This document shows, piece by piece, positions 40,767-50,548 of a DNA stretch of 64,000 nucleotides. The notes under the pieces were generated by a model. The model was given only the letters and a program-made list of their open reading frames with translations. It was not told the DNA's origin and made no database searches. The position numbers and the translations under genes are program-made. This DNA comes from Marinobacter sp. BW6 (GTDB lineage Bacteria; Pseudomonadota; Gammaproteobacteria; Pseudomonadales; Oleiphilaceae): assembly GCF_008107725.1 (NCBI RefSeq), contig NZ_VIRN01000064.1, forward strand, positions 1,116,001-1,180,000, written 5' to 3'. How positions within the stretch are numbered: position 1 is the first letter of the stretch; the number at the start of each line of letters is the position of its first letter.

Positions 40767-42518
40767 ATGAATGCGCCTTTCAAACTGCGGCCTTACCAGC
40801 AGGAAGCTGTCGACGCCACGCTGAATCATTTCCGAAAATCCGATGAGTCTGCCGTTATCGTGCTGCCAACCGGTGCGGGTAAAAGCCTGGTTATTGCCGA
40901 GCTGGCCCGCCTCGCCCGGCGCAAGATTCTGGTGCTGACCCACGTCAAAGAGCTGGTGGAGCAGAATCACGCCAAATATCAGAGCTATGGGTTAGAGGGC
41001 GGTATCTTCTCCGCCGGGCTGAAACGCAAGGAAAACCGGTATCAGGTGACCTTTGCCAGTGTGCAGTCGGTATCGGCGAATCTGGATCAGTTCCGGGGTG
41101 AATACTCGCTGGTCATCATCGATGAGTGCCATCGGGTCAGCGGTGAGGAAACCAGTCAGTATCAACGGATTATCGAGCTGCTGCGGCAACAGAACGACGC
41201 CCTCAAAGTACTCGGGCTAACCGCCACTCCCTACCGTCTGGCCATGGGCTGGATCTATCGCTATCACTACCGGGGCTTTGTTCGTAGTGAGGAGGATAAG
41301 CCCTTTCAGCATTGCATTTATGAACTGCCGTTGAGCTACATGATCAACCGGGGGTATCTCACCCGGCCTGATCTGGTGAACGCGGCGGTGGCGCAATACG
41401 ACTTCTCCGCGCTGTCTCAGGACCGCTTTGGCGAATACGCCGAAAAGGATGTCAACCAGCTGCTGAGCAAACACAAGCGGGTGACCCGTGCCATCATTGA
41501 GCAGGTGATGGAGCTGGCCGCTGAACGCCTGGGGGTGATGATCTTTGCGGCCACGGTGGAGCATGCGCGGGAGATTACCGGCTACCTGCCGGAACACGAA
41601 ACGGCCCTGGTGACCGGCGCGACCGATCTGAAGGATCGGGACTTGCTGATTCAGCGCTTCAAGCAGCGCCAGTTAAAGTATCTGGTGAATGTGTCCGTGC
41701 TCACCACGGGTTTTGACGCGCCCCATGTGGACGTTATCGCCATTCTCCGTCCTACCCAGTCCGTGAGCCTGTATCAGCAGATTGTGGGCCGTGGTCTTCG
41801 TCTGGACGAAGGCAAGCAGGATTGCCTGGTAATTGATTACGCCGGCAACCATGTAAACCTGCATCACCCCGAGGTGGGGGAGCCGAAACCGAACCCTGAT
41901 AGTGAGCCGGTGCAGGTGTTCTGCCCGGGCTGCGGGTTTGCCAATATCTTCTGGGGCAAAACAGACGATGACGGCCGTGTGATCGAGCACTACGGCCGCC
42001 GTTGTCAGGGGCTGCTGGAGCCGGCCGTGCAGAACGGCCGTCCTGAACAGTGCGATTACCGTTTCCGTTTCAAGGAGTGCCCACACTGCGGTGGCGAGAA
42101 TGATATTGCGGCCCGCAACTGTCACCAGTGCCATAAAGCCATCATCGACCCGGATGATCAGCTGAGAGATGCGCTGAAACTCAAGGATGCTATGGTGATC
42201 CGTTGTGCCGGGCTCACGCTGGGCGCTGATGGGGCCAGACTGAGGATCACCTATCACGGTGAAGATGGGGAGGAACTCAACGAGTCGTTTGATCTCAGCA
42301 AGCCGGGACCGCGCAATGTGTTCAACAAACTGTTCGGGCGTCGTTTCGCCAATGGCCAGGCCCCGAAAGCGTTCGGCAGGGCGGATGAGGTGCTTGAGAG
42401 TCAGGCCTCGCTGACTGCACCGGATTTCGTCATTGCCCGCAGGCAAAAGCACTACTGGCAGGTGCAGGAGCGGATTTTTGATTATCGGGGTGCCTATCGT
42501 AAGGCGAATGAAACGTAA
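40767..42518 (+). CDS. radD: RadD-like SF2 helicase
   Basis: A 583-residue DEAD/DEAH-box helicase resembling RadD (YejH), a repair protein that works with SSB and RecA. Walker A PTGAGKS (34-40), Walker B DECH near 119, motif [10 protein letters not shown], and C-terminal cysteine clusters (CPGCGF, CPHCGG, CHQC) for zinc. Monocistronic. The N-terminal [10 protein letters not shown]-motif-like block is typical. Confidence 0.9.
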   Translation: MNAPFKLRPYQQEAVDATLNHFRKSDESAVIVLPTGAGKSLVIAELARLARRKILVLTHVKELVEQNHAKYQSYGLEGGIFSAGLKRKENRYQVTFASVQSVSANLDQFRGEYSLVIIDECHRVSGEETSQYQRIIELLRQQNDALKVLGLTATPYRLAMGWIYRYHYRGFVRSEEDKPFQHCIYELPLSYMINRGYLTRPDLVNAAVAQYDFSALSQDRFGEYAEKDVNQLLSKHKRVTRAIIEQVMELAAERLGVMIFAATVEHAREITGYLPEHETALVTGATDLKDRDLLIQRFKQRQLKYLVNVSVLTTGFDAPHVDVIAILRPTQSVSLYQQIVGRGLRLDEGKQDCLVIDYAGNHVNLHHPEVGEPKPNPDSEPVQVFCPGCGFANIFWGKTDDDGRVIEHYGRRCQGLLEPAVQNGRPEQCDYRFRFKECPHCGGENDIAARNCHQCHKAIIDPDDQLRDALKLKDAMVIRCAGLTLGADGARLRITYHGEDGEELNESFDLSKPGPRNVFNKLFGRRFANGQAPKAFGRADEVLESQASLTAPDFVIARRQKHYWQVQERIFDYRGAYRKANET

Positions 42519-42543
42519 GGCCACTTCGTTGAAGTATCCAATC

Positions 42544-42562
42544 TGAAAACGGGGGCAGCCAC
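42544..42562 (+). repeat. Possible dispersed repeat, weak copy
   Basis: GAAAACGGGGGCAGCCACT resembles only the front of the core. It lies 25 bp after radD. Confidence 0.3.
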
Positions 42563-42574
42563 TCGATCGCTGAT

Positions 42575-43255
42575 TTATATCGGCCAGCTGGCAAACTTGT
42601 CGCCGAAGATCAGCAGAACGAGCGGGATGGGTGAAATTGCGACGGCGACCAGAAGCAGGTATCGGCCAACGGAGAATATCCGGCTCATTCCGGCCATCAG
42701 CGCAAGGCCGCCACCCCCGCCCAGAACCATATTGCCCGGCAGATTGATCGCAAGCATCAGGGTGAGGTAGCGATGCCGCAAAAGCCACGGGACCCAACGC
42801 CGGGGGGAGAGGTCTGACAGGCGTGTCAGTCGCTGCTCGGCAGATAGCCCGCTGAAGCTCTCCAGGAATGACGCGGCTTTAACGAGACGTATTTCTCTCA
42901 AGAACTTGATGATACTTCTCTCTGGGACCAGGCGACCGATCAGAAAAGCCAGGCACATGGATATCAGAGTGCAGGCATAGACCAGTGGCACAATTTTAGG
43001 CCCGAGGATCATCATCAGGGCGAGCCCGATTTCGACGCCCGGCACGAATGGCATCGCCATCAAAACAATGTAGGCGGCCATGGAGAACATGATGATCTGG
43101 TGCAGCAGGGGCTCGTTCGTGGGTCGGACGTCCATCTCCAGGCCATCAATGATACCGCTCGTCAACAGGTTTCCGGCGATGATGACGCTGATGAGGAGGG
43201 CGAGTTTTACGAGTCCTGCCAGGCCCTTACCCGCCAGTAGGCCTTGCCTGGTCAT
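42575..43255 (-). CDS. Multi-pass inner-membrane protein
   Basis: A 226-residue polytopic protein with about five hydrophobic helices. The segment FVPGVEIGLALMMILGPKIVP, followed by LIGRLVPE, faintly resembles the VTT/DedA fold, but I would not assign it. Its start overlaps the preceding gene's stop by 4 bp (ATGA), so it is co-translated with the exported protein upstream. Confidence 0.7.
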   Translation of the reverse strand: MTRQGLLAGKGLAGLVKLALLISVIIAGNLLTSGIIDGLEMDVRPTNEPLLHQIIMFSMAAYIVLMAMPFVPGVEIGLALMMILGPKIVPLVYACTLISMCLAFLIGRLVPERSIIKFLREIRLVKAASFLESFSGLSAEQRLTRLSDLSPRRWVPWLLRHRYLTLMLAINLPGNMVLGGGGGLALMAGMSRIFSVGRYLLLVAVAISPIPLVLLIFGDKFASWPI

Positions 43256-43740
43256 CGATTGTTGGTCTCGATCAGCCGACCTTTGAAGCTGAACTCTTTT
43301 TCAAAGGTCCAGTACCAGCGCCTGTTTACCCAGGTGAACGAGCCTTCGATTTCATTCCCCCGTACAGTGCCCCGCCAATACATGACTGCATCCGAATTGC
43401 TACATGGCACTTCGGCTCGCATCTGAATGCCATCATTGTGCGCCCTGACCCAGTATTCGACCTTGGCATAACCGCAACGCCGAGCGCACTCCTCAGAGAC
43501 GAAATAGCCGTCTTCGAATACCAACAGATCGTCAGTATCGGCGGGTTGCCCCATCGGGCCGAGTGCACTCTTGAAGGACAGGCCATCCAGTGCTTGAGGC
43601 GAGTGGGCCAGTTCATCGGCGAGCGGGTGGACGGAAATAACGAGGGCGGCAAGGATCATCAGCCAGGAAAGTCCGTGCCTGGAAAACCGCCCTAAAGAAC
43701 GCGTGGAGGCGCTTCCTGTGGAGTCAGGAGACGGATTCAT
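43252..43740 (-). CDS. Exported hypothetical protein, 162 residues
   Basis: N-terminal signal sequence or anchor (about 24-42), then a mature domain with two cysteines in CARRCGYAKVEYW and strands such as YWRGTVRGNEIEGSFTW, recalling small lipid-binding or redox-linked domains. The start at 43740 is uncertain: an ATG at 43758 is also in frame. Coupled to the membrane protein that follows. Confidence 0.65.
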   Translation of the reverse strand: MNPSPDSTGSASTRSLGRFSRHGLSWLMILAALVISVHPLADELAHSPQALDGLSFKSALGPMGQPADTDDLLVFEDGYFVSEECARRCGYAKVEYWVRAHNDGIQMRAEVPCSNSDAVMYWRGTVRGNEIEGSFTWVNRRWYWTFEKEFSFKGRLIETNNR

Positions 43741-43795
43741 GGCACGAACCCCGTACATTTGATCTGGTTAAAGTTTAGTCAATCTGGTCATGAAA

Positions 43796-43822
43796 TGGAA
43801 AACCGGTGCAGGTTTTATTTTG
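43796..43822 (+). repeat. Dispersed CCGGGACAG repeat, copy 16
   Basis: TGGAAAACCGGTGCAGGTTT followed by TATTTTG, between divergent genes. Confidence 0.75.
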
Positions 43823-43944
43823 TGCGTTCTGATCAGCGTGCCCGCCGCCCGATGGGGCCCTCAACTGCTTTGACCGCAGGAGATACTGAAGTCAACGCCT
43901 CCGCTGGTTATACTGCCCTACCGTTAACCGTTTTAGAGAGACCT

Positions 43945-44427
43945 ATGCCCATCGAAAAAAACCAAGTCGTCCTGTTCCATTACAGCCTGCGCGATGAACA
44001 GGACAATGTTGTTGAAAACTCCCATGGCGGCCAGCCGAACGCTTACCTGCATGGTCATGGCGGCATAATCAAGGGCCTGGAAGAAGCCCTGGAAGGTCGC
44101 GACGCGGGCGATACATTCAGCGTCACCGTCAGCCCTGATAAAGCCTACGGGCCCCGCAAGCCGGACGCCATTCAGCGGGTGCCGATCAAGCATCTAATGG
44201 GCGCCAAGCGCTGGAAGGCGGGCATGGTCGCCCAGGTGAAAACCGACCAGGGGCCTCGCCACGTTGTTGTTGCCAAGGTGGGCCACAAGTTTGCCGATGT
44301 TGATACCAATCATCCGATGGCCGGCAGAACCCTGACGTTTGATATTGAAATTATTGACGTGCGCGAGGCCAGCCCGGAAGAGCTGGCCCATGGTCACGCC
44401 CATGGCCCCGGTGGGCACCATCACTGA
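43945..44427 (+). CDS. SlyD-like FKBP-type peptidyl-prolyl isomerase
   Basis: A 160-residue cytoplasmic isomerase with FKBP halves (VLFHYSLRD, LHGHGGIIKGLEEALEGRDAGD, VSPDKAYGPR) and an inserted IF domain. The C-terminus is histidine-rich (ELAHGHAHGPGGHHH), as in SlyD proteins that bind nickel. Start at 43945 has AGAGAG upstream; the longer frame lies in repeat sequence. With the urease maturation genes in the window a nickel role is possible. Confidence 0.9.
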   Translation: MPIEKNQVVLFHYSLRDEQDNVVENSHGGQPNAYLHGHGGIIKGLEEALEGRDAGDTFSVTVSPDKAYGPRKPDAIQRVPIKHLMGAKRWKAGMVAQVKTDQGPRHVVVAKVGHKFADVDTNHPMAGRTLTFDIEIIDVREASPEELAHGHAHGPGGHHH

Positions 44428-44587
44428 GCATTTGAGGGGGCAGGCATGAATTACCTTCATGCCCCGGCCGGCCGAAACTGGCGGAATGAAAGATACCTGA
44501 TAGGCTTTATTGGTCGCAGCTGATTCTGCGGCAAGACGCGAGTGGTACCCAGGGAAAGATAAAAATAACGCAGCAAGGAGCTATGCC

Positions 44588-46114
44588 ATGTTAAACGTCA
44601 GGTTTAATCGTACACCTCTTGCCATCGCAGTGGTCGCAGCAGCGACCGGCTTACCTGTCTTCGCCGCTACCAGCGTCGATACCTACACCCTTCGAGAAGC
44701 GGTTACTGTTGAAGGTGTTCGCAATCATCAGGCTGCCTTTCAGGCAGCAGCCGATGCCAATGGAGGAACTCGCGAAGCTTCATCGCCCGGCTATCAAGCC
44801 TCGGTGGACTATGTCGTTGAGCAGATGGCCTTAGCAGGGTATGACGTAACGATTCAGCCGTTCGACTATCCATTCTTTGAAGAAAACAGTCCCGCTACTC
44901 TTGAGCAGATAAGCCCCAATCCGACTGTCTATGAGTATTTTGGCCTTGATGGCTTTGCCACCATGACGTATTCCGGCAGTGGTAATGTAACGGCAGAAGT
45001 GGAAGCCGTGGATTTGGCATTACCACCGGGAACTGAAGCCAACACCTCCACCAGTGGCTGTGAGGCAACGGATTTCGCAGGTTTCACCCCCGGCAACATC
45101 GCGCTGGTCCAGAGAGGCTCCTGTTCATTCAGCCTCAAGGCCGAGAATGCCGAGAGCGCCGGTGCCAGCGGCGTTATTATCTTCAATGAAGGTCAGCCTG
45201 GGCGCACAGATAACTTTCTGGGAACGCTCGGTGGCCCTGGCTTTACTGTTCCAGTGGTGGGGGCCGCATTCGGGGTCGGAGTTGAGCTTTCCGATGGCGG
45301 TGTTGTAGTGAATCTCATGGTAGACGCCAGCTCGGAAATCCGTACCACGTCGAATGTAATTGCCAACTCGCCGGAAGGCCGGGACGACCGGGTAGTTGTT
45401 GTGGGCGCTCACCTTGATTCTGTCGCCGAAGGCCCTGGCATCCAGGACAACGGCAGCGGCTCGGCGGCCATCCTGGAGGTTGCTATCCAGATGGCAAACC
45501 AGGAAATCAGCCCGAGAAATCAGGTTCGCTTTGCCTGGTGGGGGGCGGAAGAAGCCGGCTTGCTCGGAGCACAATACTACGTTGATCAGTTGAGCCCTCG
45601 AGATATCAAGGACATTGCGCTGAATCTGAATTTCGACATGATAGGTTCACCGAATTTTGTCCGTTTTGTTTACGATGGCGACGGCTCTGATACCCCGCTG
45701 GCAGGCCCCAACGGCTCGAAGAACATCGAAAGCGTATTTCAGGAATATTTCGCAGCGATGTCTTTAGCGGTTGAGCCCACGGCATTCGACGGCCGCTCCG
45801 ATTACGGACCCTTTATTGAAGTCGGAATTCCGGCTGGCGGGCTTTTCACCGGCGCGGAAGGGATCAAGACACCTGATGAAGCCGCTCTGTATGGTGGTAC
45901 AGCCGGTGAGCAATATGACCCCTGCTACCACCTGGCCTGTGACACCTTCGATAATATAAGCCTGCAGGCGCTCGACGAGATGTCTGACGCCGTCGCCCAT
46001 TCGGTAATGACTTTCGCCATGACCACCTCTTCGGTTAACGGAACCGATAAAGGTAAAGGGTTAGGTAAGATCGAGAGCGAGATGGAATATCGCGGATCTC
46101 ATCTGGTGAAATAA
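44588..46114 (+). CDS. Exported M28-family metallopeptidase with PA domain
   Basis: A 508-residue secreted peptidase. Signal peptide (about 1-25), PA domain (about 130-245), then the M28 catalytic core: VGAHLDS (zinc His), IQDNGSGSAA (bridging Asp), WWGAEEAGLLG (catalytic Glu pair), FDMIG and a late Asp/His region. AAGGAG lies seven bases before the start. Likely an aminopeptidase acting outside the cytoplasm to supply amino acids. Confidence 0.9.
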   Translation: MLNVRFNRTPLAIAVVAAATGLPVFAATSVDTYTLREAVTVEGVRNHQAAFQAAADANGGTREASSPGYQASVDYVVEQMALAGYDVTIQPFDYPFFEENSPATLEQISPNPTVYEYFGLDGFATMTYSGSGNVTAEVEAVDLALPPGTEANTSTSGCEATDFAGFTPGNIALVQRGSCSFSLKAENAESAGASGVIIFNEGQPGRTDNFLGTLGGPGFTVPVVGAAFGVGVELSDGGVVVNLMVDASSEIRTTSNVIANSPEGRDDRVVVVGAHLDSVAEGPGIQDNGSGSAAILEVAIQMANQEISPRNQVRFAWWGAEEAGLLGAQYYVDQLSPRDIKDIALNLNFDMIGSPNFVRFVYDGDGSDTPLAGPNGSKNIESVFQEYFAAMSLAVEPTAFDGRSDYGPFIEVGIPAGGLFTGAEGIKTPDEAALYGGTAGEQYDPCYHLACDTFDNISLQALDEMSDAVAHSVMTFAMTTSSVNGTDKGKGLGKIESEMEYRGSHLVK

Positions 46115-46350
46115 AACGTTGTTACGATGGCAAGCGATCAGGGACGGTCGCTTTGCCACTCCTCTGTCGGTGACCACCGTATTGCCTGCCTTCTGCCCGC
46201 CGATGATTTGGCCCTGCATGCCTCAATTGCTCCTTCATTACTGATGGTCTCTGGGGTTGAATTCACAGGTTCTCCCACACAAGTCTGTGGTATGAGGCAC
46301 TCTCAGTGCCGCATTTTATCTAAATGACTTTCATGGCAACGGGAGGACGC

Positions 46351-47340
46351 ATGGATACGCGAATATTCGGAAATACAGATATCCAGGTAACACCGGTCGG
46401 GCTCGGTACCTGGGCCATAGGCGGCTGGATGTGGGGCGGAACGGACGAAGCCCAGTCCATCGACACTATCCACAGGGCAATCGACAAGGGCATTGGTGTG
46501 ATCGATACGGCGCCGGTATACGGCTTCGGGCGCTCCGAGGAGATTGTGGGCAAGGCCCTTGCCGATGGCCGGCGGGATCAGGTTGCGCTGGCCACCAAGG
46601 TGGCTCTGAACTGGAACGATGATCACGACAAGGTCTGGAGGGATGCCACTGGCTCGCGCATAGAGCGGGAGGTCGAGGATTCCCTGAAACGCCTTCAGAC
46701 GGACAGGATCGACATTTACCAGGTTCATTGGCCGGATCCGAAGACGCCCATGGAAGAGACCGCTCGGGCGTTGGAAAACCTTTACAAGGCCGGAAAAATC
46801 CGCGCCATTGGTGTCAGCAACTTTACGCCGTCGCAGATGGATGAGCTTCAGAAGAATGTGCCACTTCACAGTTTGCAGCCGCCGTATAACCTGTTTGAGC
46901 GTGATATCGAGCAGGAGATTCTGCCCTACTGTCGCGAAAACGACATTGCCACCATTACCTACGGCGGACTCTGCCGCGGCTTGCTGACCGGAAAGATGCG
47001 GGAAGACACCCAGTTCACCGGTGACGACCTGCGCAAGAACGATCCCAAGTTCCAGGGTGATCGCTATCGTCAGTACCTGAATGCCGTGTCTGAACTGGAT
47101 GCGTTTGCCCGCGAACGGTACCAGAAAAGCGTACTGGCGCTGGCCCTTCGCTGGCTGGTGGATCAGCCGGGTGTCACCACAGCGCTCTGGGGTGCGAGAA
47201 GACCGGAACAGCTGGATCCGGTCGATGAAATTGAGGGATGGTCGCTAGATAAGGAAGCGATGGCCGCTATCGATGACATTCTCGCCAAGTGTATTGATGA
47301 TCCCGTCGGGCCTGAGTTTATGGCGCCGCCAACGCGGTAA
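46351..47340 (+). CDS. Aldo/keto reductase
   Basis: A 329-residue TIM-barrel oxidoreductase. Signatures: VTPVGLGTWAIGGW at the N-terminus, Asp48 and Tyr53 in IDTAPVYGFGRSE, Lys in ATKVAL, His in [13 protein letters not shown] precedes the start. NADPH-dependent reduction of a carbonyl is expected; the substrate is unknown. Monocistronic. Confidence 0.92.
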   Translation: MDTRIFGNTDIQVTPVGLGTWAIGGWMWGGTDEAQSIDTIHRAIDKGIGVIDTAPVYGFGRSEEIVGKALADGRRDQVALATKVALNWNDDHDKVWRDATGSRIEREVEDSLKRLQTDRIDIYQVHWPDPKTPMEETARALENLYKAGKIRAIGVSNFTPSQMDELQKNVPLHSLQPPYNLFERDIEQEILPYCRENDIATITYGGLCRGLLTGKMREDTQFTGDDLRKNDPKFQGDRYRQYLNAVSELDAFARERYQKSVLALALRWLVDQPGVTTALWGARRPEQLDPVDEIEGWSLDKEAMAAIDDILAKCIDDPVGPEFMAPPTR

Positions 47341-47389
47341 TTTGTGGCCAGGGCGGGGTTTTTTAGCAGTGTGGTTTTCGTTGTCTGTT

Positions 47390-47524
47390 CTAAACTTCGA
47401 TAAGGACCAGATGTTTTTGGCCGGGTTCACACATCGCTTTTGACGACTCGAACGTTACAGGCTGGTTCAGCGCCATGCCCCGATAGGAGCAGGAACCGCC
47501 CGGCCCACCGAACATTGAGACCAT
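47390..47524 (-). CDS. Possible short protein, 44 residues
   Basis: The minus strand gives MVSMFGGPGGSCSYRGMALN and ends KHLVLIEV, with two cysteines. No good ribosome site is seen, and it may be a remnant. It lies in an otherwise empty gap. Confidence 0.3.
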   Translation of the reverse strand: MVSMFGGPGGSCSYRGMALNQPVTFESSKAMCEPGQKHLVLIEV

Positions 47525-47619
47525 CACGGAAGTACTGAGCAAAAACGGGGTTACGTTGCACTTGCTAGTGGCATGCGACTCACTTTTGCCCTGACAAGCC
47601 CGCGATAAGAGGATTGGAT

Positions 47620-48000
47620 ATGCTTCAGCTTCGTTTTACCTACCTGCTCTGTTTTGCTGTTCTTGCCGCTTTTCTGGCTGCCTCTTCTGCGCAGGCCCAT
47701 CACGGTTGGGCATGGGCAACCGACAAGGAATTTGAGATCACCGGTGTCGTCCAATCTGTTCGTCTGGGTAATCCCCATGGTGAGGTCACCATAAGTGTGG
47801 ATGGCGAGGATTGGGTTGTGGAAGTTGGTCAGCCCTGGCGTAACGACCGTGTTGGGCTTACCAAAGAGATGTTGAGCCAGGGCCGGGAAATCACCGTGCA
47901 TGGTCATCGCTCGGCCAAAGAAGGCGAGCGGCTGGTCAAGGCGGAGCGGGTTGTCATCGACGGGCAGGACTACGATCTGTATCCCGACCGTGATTCCTGA
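47620..48000 (+). CDS. DUF6152-type exported protein
   Basis: A 126-residue periplasmic protein: signal peptide (about 1-26) ending in AQAHHGWAWATD, the DUF6152 landmark, followed by a beta domain (EFEITGVVQSVRLGNPHGEV) that may bind metal through the His pair. Start at 47620 has AAGAGGA; a TTG two codons upstream lacks room. It is followed 8 bp later by a membrane gene, and the pair is probably functional together. Confidence 0.82.
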   Translation: MLQLRFTYLLCFAVLAAFLAASSAQAHHGWAWATDKEFEITGVVQSVRLGNPHGEVTISVDGEDWVVEVGQPWRNDRVGLTKEMLSQGREITVHGHRSAKEGERLVKAERVVIDGQDYDLYPDRDS

Positions 48001-48008
48001 GCTTCGGG

Positions 48009-48494
48009 ATGATTGAGCAGTCGCTGGCCCCCGTCGAGAATCTCGCCTTTGTATCGGCCCTGCGTAACTCCACATTCATGTACCCGCTGGTAAACGCCGG
48101 GCATATTCTCGGGGTTTCTATGCTGGTAGGCGGCATTGTGCCGCTGGATCTGCGTTTGCTGGGGCTCTGGCGCAGTTACCCCGTGATGGTGTTTGTTGAT
48201 GTGCTTCGAATCACATCGGTGATTGGTTTGGGGTTGGCGGTTGTTTGCGGTGCGCTGTTATTTGCTACAGCAGCCGTGGATTATGCCGGGTCGCCGTTGT
48301 TCCAGGCTAAGATCCTGCTTGTCTTGTTGGGTGTGTTGAATGCATTGATTCTGGGGCGGGTGTTGAAGCACGAAGATATACGGAGCCTCCCGATGAAGGC
48401 CCGCATGCCTTCATCCGTGAGGGTAAGGGCCGGGATGTCTCTGGTAGGTTGGATCAGCGTGCTGATCCTTGGCCGGCTGTTGGGGTATTTCTGA
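48009..48494 (+). CDS. Four-helix inner-membrane protein (DUF6644-like)
   Basis: A 161-residue polytopic protein with the pattern FMYPLVNAGHILGVSMLVGGIVPLDLRLLGLWR, recalling DUF6644 membrane proteins that accompany DUF6152. The histidines in the first helices could ligate haem or metal, but this is inference. It follows the DUF6152 gene by 8 bp. Confidence 0.72.
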   Translation: MIEQSLAPVENLAFVSALRNSTFMYPLVNAGHILGVSMLVGGIVPLDLRLLGLWRSYPVMVFVDVLRITSVIGLGLAVVCGALLFATAAVDYAGSPLFQAKILLVLLGVLNALILGRVLKHEDIRSLPMKARMPSSVRVRAGMSLVGWISVLILGRLLGYF

Positions 48495-48523
48495 GTTTGC
48501 ACAGGAGCGACTCATGATTCCAA

Positions 48524-49147
48524 CTAACGTCTCGTTTCGGGAGCCATCGCCAACAACTCCTGCAACATGCTGTAGCTCAGCCCCCAGATGCACGAATCCC
48601 GGTAGCGACAACAGGGCAGGTTCAATGTACCGAGCGGAGTGCGCCAGGGGAGTTGGCTCTGGTTCTCGCCGGCAGCGAGGTAGTCCAGGGGGACCCAAAC
48701 CACCCGCTCGACTTCATGATTGGGCGAGACGGCCTTTGGCCCCCGCCATTCGAACACATAGGGTGTGACTACCATCGGGCGCCAACGGCTGTGATGGCGG
48801 GTAATCAGGTCTGATAACCGCGCCAGATAGCGGCCGTGGCGGCTGAGGTCGATGCCGGTTTCTTCCAGTGTCTCCCGCTCGGCAGCGGCCCGGGCGGACG
48901 CGTCTTCGGGTTGCAGTCGGCCACCGGGGAACGCCATATCGCCAGACCAGGGATCACCCTCCCGCCGGGCTCGCTGGATAAAGAGCAACTCCTTGCCGCC
49001 GGCTTCTGTTTTTCGAGAGATCAACGCAACAGAAGCGCGAGCGCATCGGCGCCGGAACGGTATTTTTTGAGGCCGAAAATGGCTGACCCAGGACTTAGGG
49101 GGCACGGAAATCTGTCCTCTGCTGACTAGGGCTATAGTTAAACACAT
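48524..49147 (-). CDS. Nudix hydrolase, CoA-pyrophosphatase-like
   Basis: A 207-residue Nudix protein. The box lies around AFPGGRLQPED...RETLEETG, preceded by DPWSGDMAFPGG, as in NudL/CoA diphosphatases. The first 25 residues cross an inverted dispersed repeat, so the true N-terminus may be later and this end is uncertain. Confidence 0.8.
   Translation of the reverse strand: MCLTIALVSRGQISVPPKSWVSHFRPQKIPFRRRCARASVALISRKTEAGGKELLFIQRARREGDPWSGDMAFPGGRLQPEDASARAAAERETLEETGIDLSRHGRYLARLSDLITRHHSRWRPMVVTPYVFEWRGPKAVSPNHEVERVVWVPLDYLAAGENQSQLPWRTPLGTLNLPCCRYRDSCIWGLSYSMLQELLAMAPETRR
49101..49120 (-). repeat. Dispersed CCGGGACAG-like repeat, inverted, weak
   Basis: The minus strand gives AGAGGACAGATTTCCGTGCC, near the front of the Nudix frame. 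Only the GGACAGATTT core is kept. Confidence 0.4.
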
Positions 49148-49243
49148 CCTGCAGAGTCAGGGGGTGTTCTATGCGACCGCGTTGCCAGGGGCTGCGTGGA
49201 AGACTAGATTGCAAGGCCAGGGGAAGTAAATCAGGCTGGACAG

Positions 49244-50548
49244 ATGAAACCGCTCTTTTTGATCCTTGTTTACCTTGTTGCTGTCACATTGCCGCTGATC
49301 CTGTCCGCGTGGGTGGGCGGACCGCCACGCCAGTTCCATCAGGAACTGGCATCTGGTCTTGGCATCCTTGCCTTCTCGATGATTCTCATGGAGTTCATCC
49401 TGTCCGGCCGTTTCAAAGCCATTTCAAATGGCGTCGGAATGGATGTGACCATGAGGTTTCACCAGATCATGGCCCGCACAGCTCTGGTCTTTGCTCTGTT
49501 GCATCCGTTCCTTTACCAGGGAACTCCGACAGGTGGTCAGCGCCCCTGGGACCCAACGCGCCAATTGACGATCACGACCGACTTTGCCGATCTGTCGACA
49601 GGTATTGTCGCCTATCTGCTTCTTGCAGGCCTTGTTGTTATGGCAATCGGGCGCACCCAACTGGACTATAAATACGAGACATGGCGCCTCTTGCATGGGA
49701 TCGGCGCACTTTTGATTGCGGTTCTTCTGTTGCACCACACCGTCTATGGCGGGCGTTATGGATCGGAGCCAGTGATGACCTGGGTGTGGCTGGCAATGAC
49801 TGGGGTAGCTGTTGGGTCATTGCTTACGGTTTACCTGCTGGTTCCCCTTTGGCAGAAAGCTCGTCCCTGGCGCGTCGCCTCGGTCGTCCAGTTGACGCCA
49901 AAGCAATGGGAGTTGACCGTAAAACCCGAAGGTCATAGGGGGCTTGAATACCAGGCCGGGCAATTCGCCTGGCTGAATGTCGGTCACAGCACCTTCTCGA
50001 TGAAGGAAAACCCGTTCTCCATTTGCTCGGCACCGGCGTCCGGGGCTGAAGTATCTTTCATGATCAAAGAGCTTGGCGACTTCACGCGAACAGTAGGCCA
50101 GATAGAGGCGGGTACAGTCGCCTACGTTGACGGCCCTTATGGCAATCTGTCTGTCGATGGTCGCACTGAACCCGGGGTCGCTCTCATCGCAGGTGGCGTT
50201 GGCCTTGCTCCGCTGCTGGGTATACTTCGGCAAATGCGCCTCACCGGCGATTCGCGCAAGGTAAGGGTGATCTATGGAAATCGGCTGATCGACCAGATTG
50301 CCTATCGTGAGGAGTTGGGGGAGCAGGACGTGGTTCATGTGCTGTCAGAGCCGCCCGAAACCTGGCAGGGAGAGACAGGTTTCATCGATGCAGCGCTGAT
50401 GGATCGTGTCTTTTCAGACCAAGAGATCAATGAATGGGTCTTTGTGATGTGCGGCCCGTCGATCATGATGGATATCGTTGAAGATCACCTGATTAAGAGG
50501 GGCACGCCCTCTTACCGTATCCTGTCTGAGCGGTTCAACTATGACTAA
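49244..50548 (+). CDS. Ferric-reductase-like transmembrane flavoprotein
   Basis: A 434-residue protein: about six helices (residues 1-205) with paired histidines for haem (RFHQIMAR, LLHPF, LLHGIG, LLHHTV), then an FAD-binding domain (ENPFSICSAP) and an NAD-binding domain (GGVGLAPLLGIL, CGPSIMMD). It would move electrons from NAD(P)H across the inner membrane. A 35-residue membrane peptide gene overlaps its end by 8 bp. Confidence 0.88.
   Translation: MKPLFLILVYLVAVTLPLILSAWVGGPPRQFHQELASGLGILAFSMILMEFILSGRFKAISNGVGMDVTMRFHQIMARTALVFALLHPFLYQGTPTGGQRPWDPTRQLTITTDFADLSTGIVAYLLLAGLVVMAIGRTQLDYKYETWRLLHGIGALLIAVLLLHHTVYGGRYGSEPVMTWVWLAMTGVAVGSLLTVYLLVPLWQKARPWRVASVVQLTPKQWELTVKPEGHRGLEYQAGQFAWLNVGHSTFSMKENPFSICSAPASGAEVSFMIKELGDFTRTVGQIEAGTVAYVDGPYGNLSVDGRTEPGVALIAGGVGLAPLLGILRQMRLTGDSRKVRVIYGNRLIDQIAYREELGEQDVVHVLSEPPETWQGETGFIDAALMDRVFSDQEINEWVFVMCGPSIMMDIVEDHLIKRGTPSYRILSERFNYD

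Noticed and set aside
47527-47550. Possible further CCGGGACAG copy (GCAAAAACGGGGTTACG)
   Set aside because: Only the first half matches and the GACAG core is absent.
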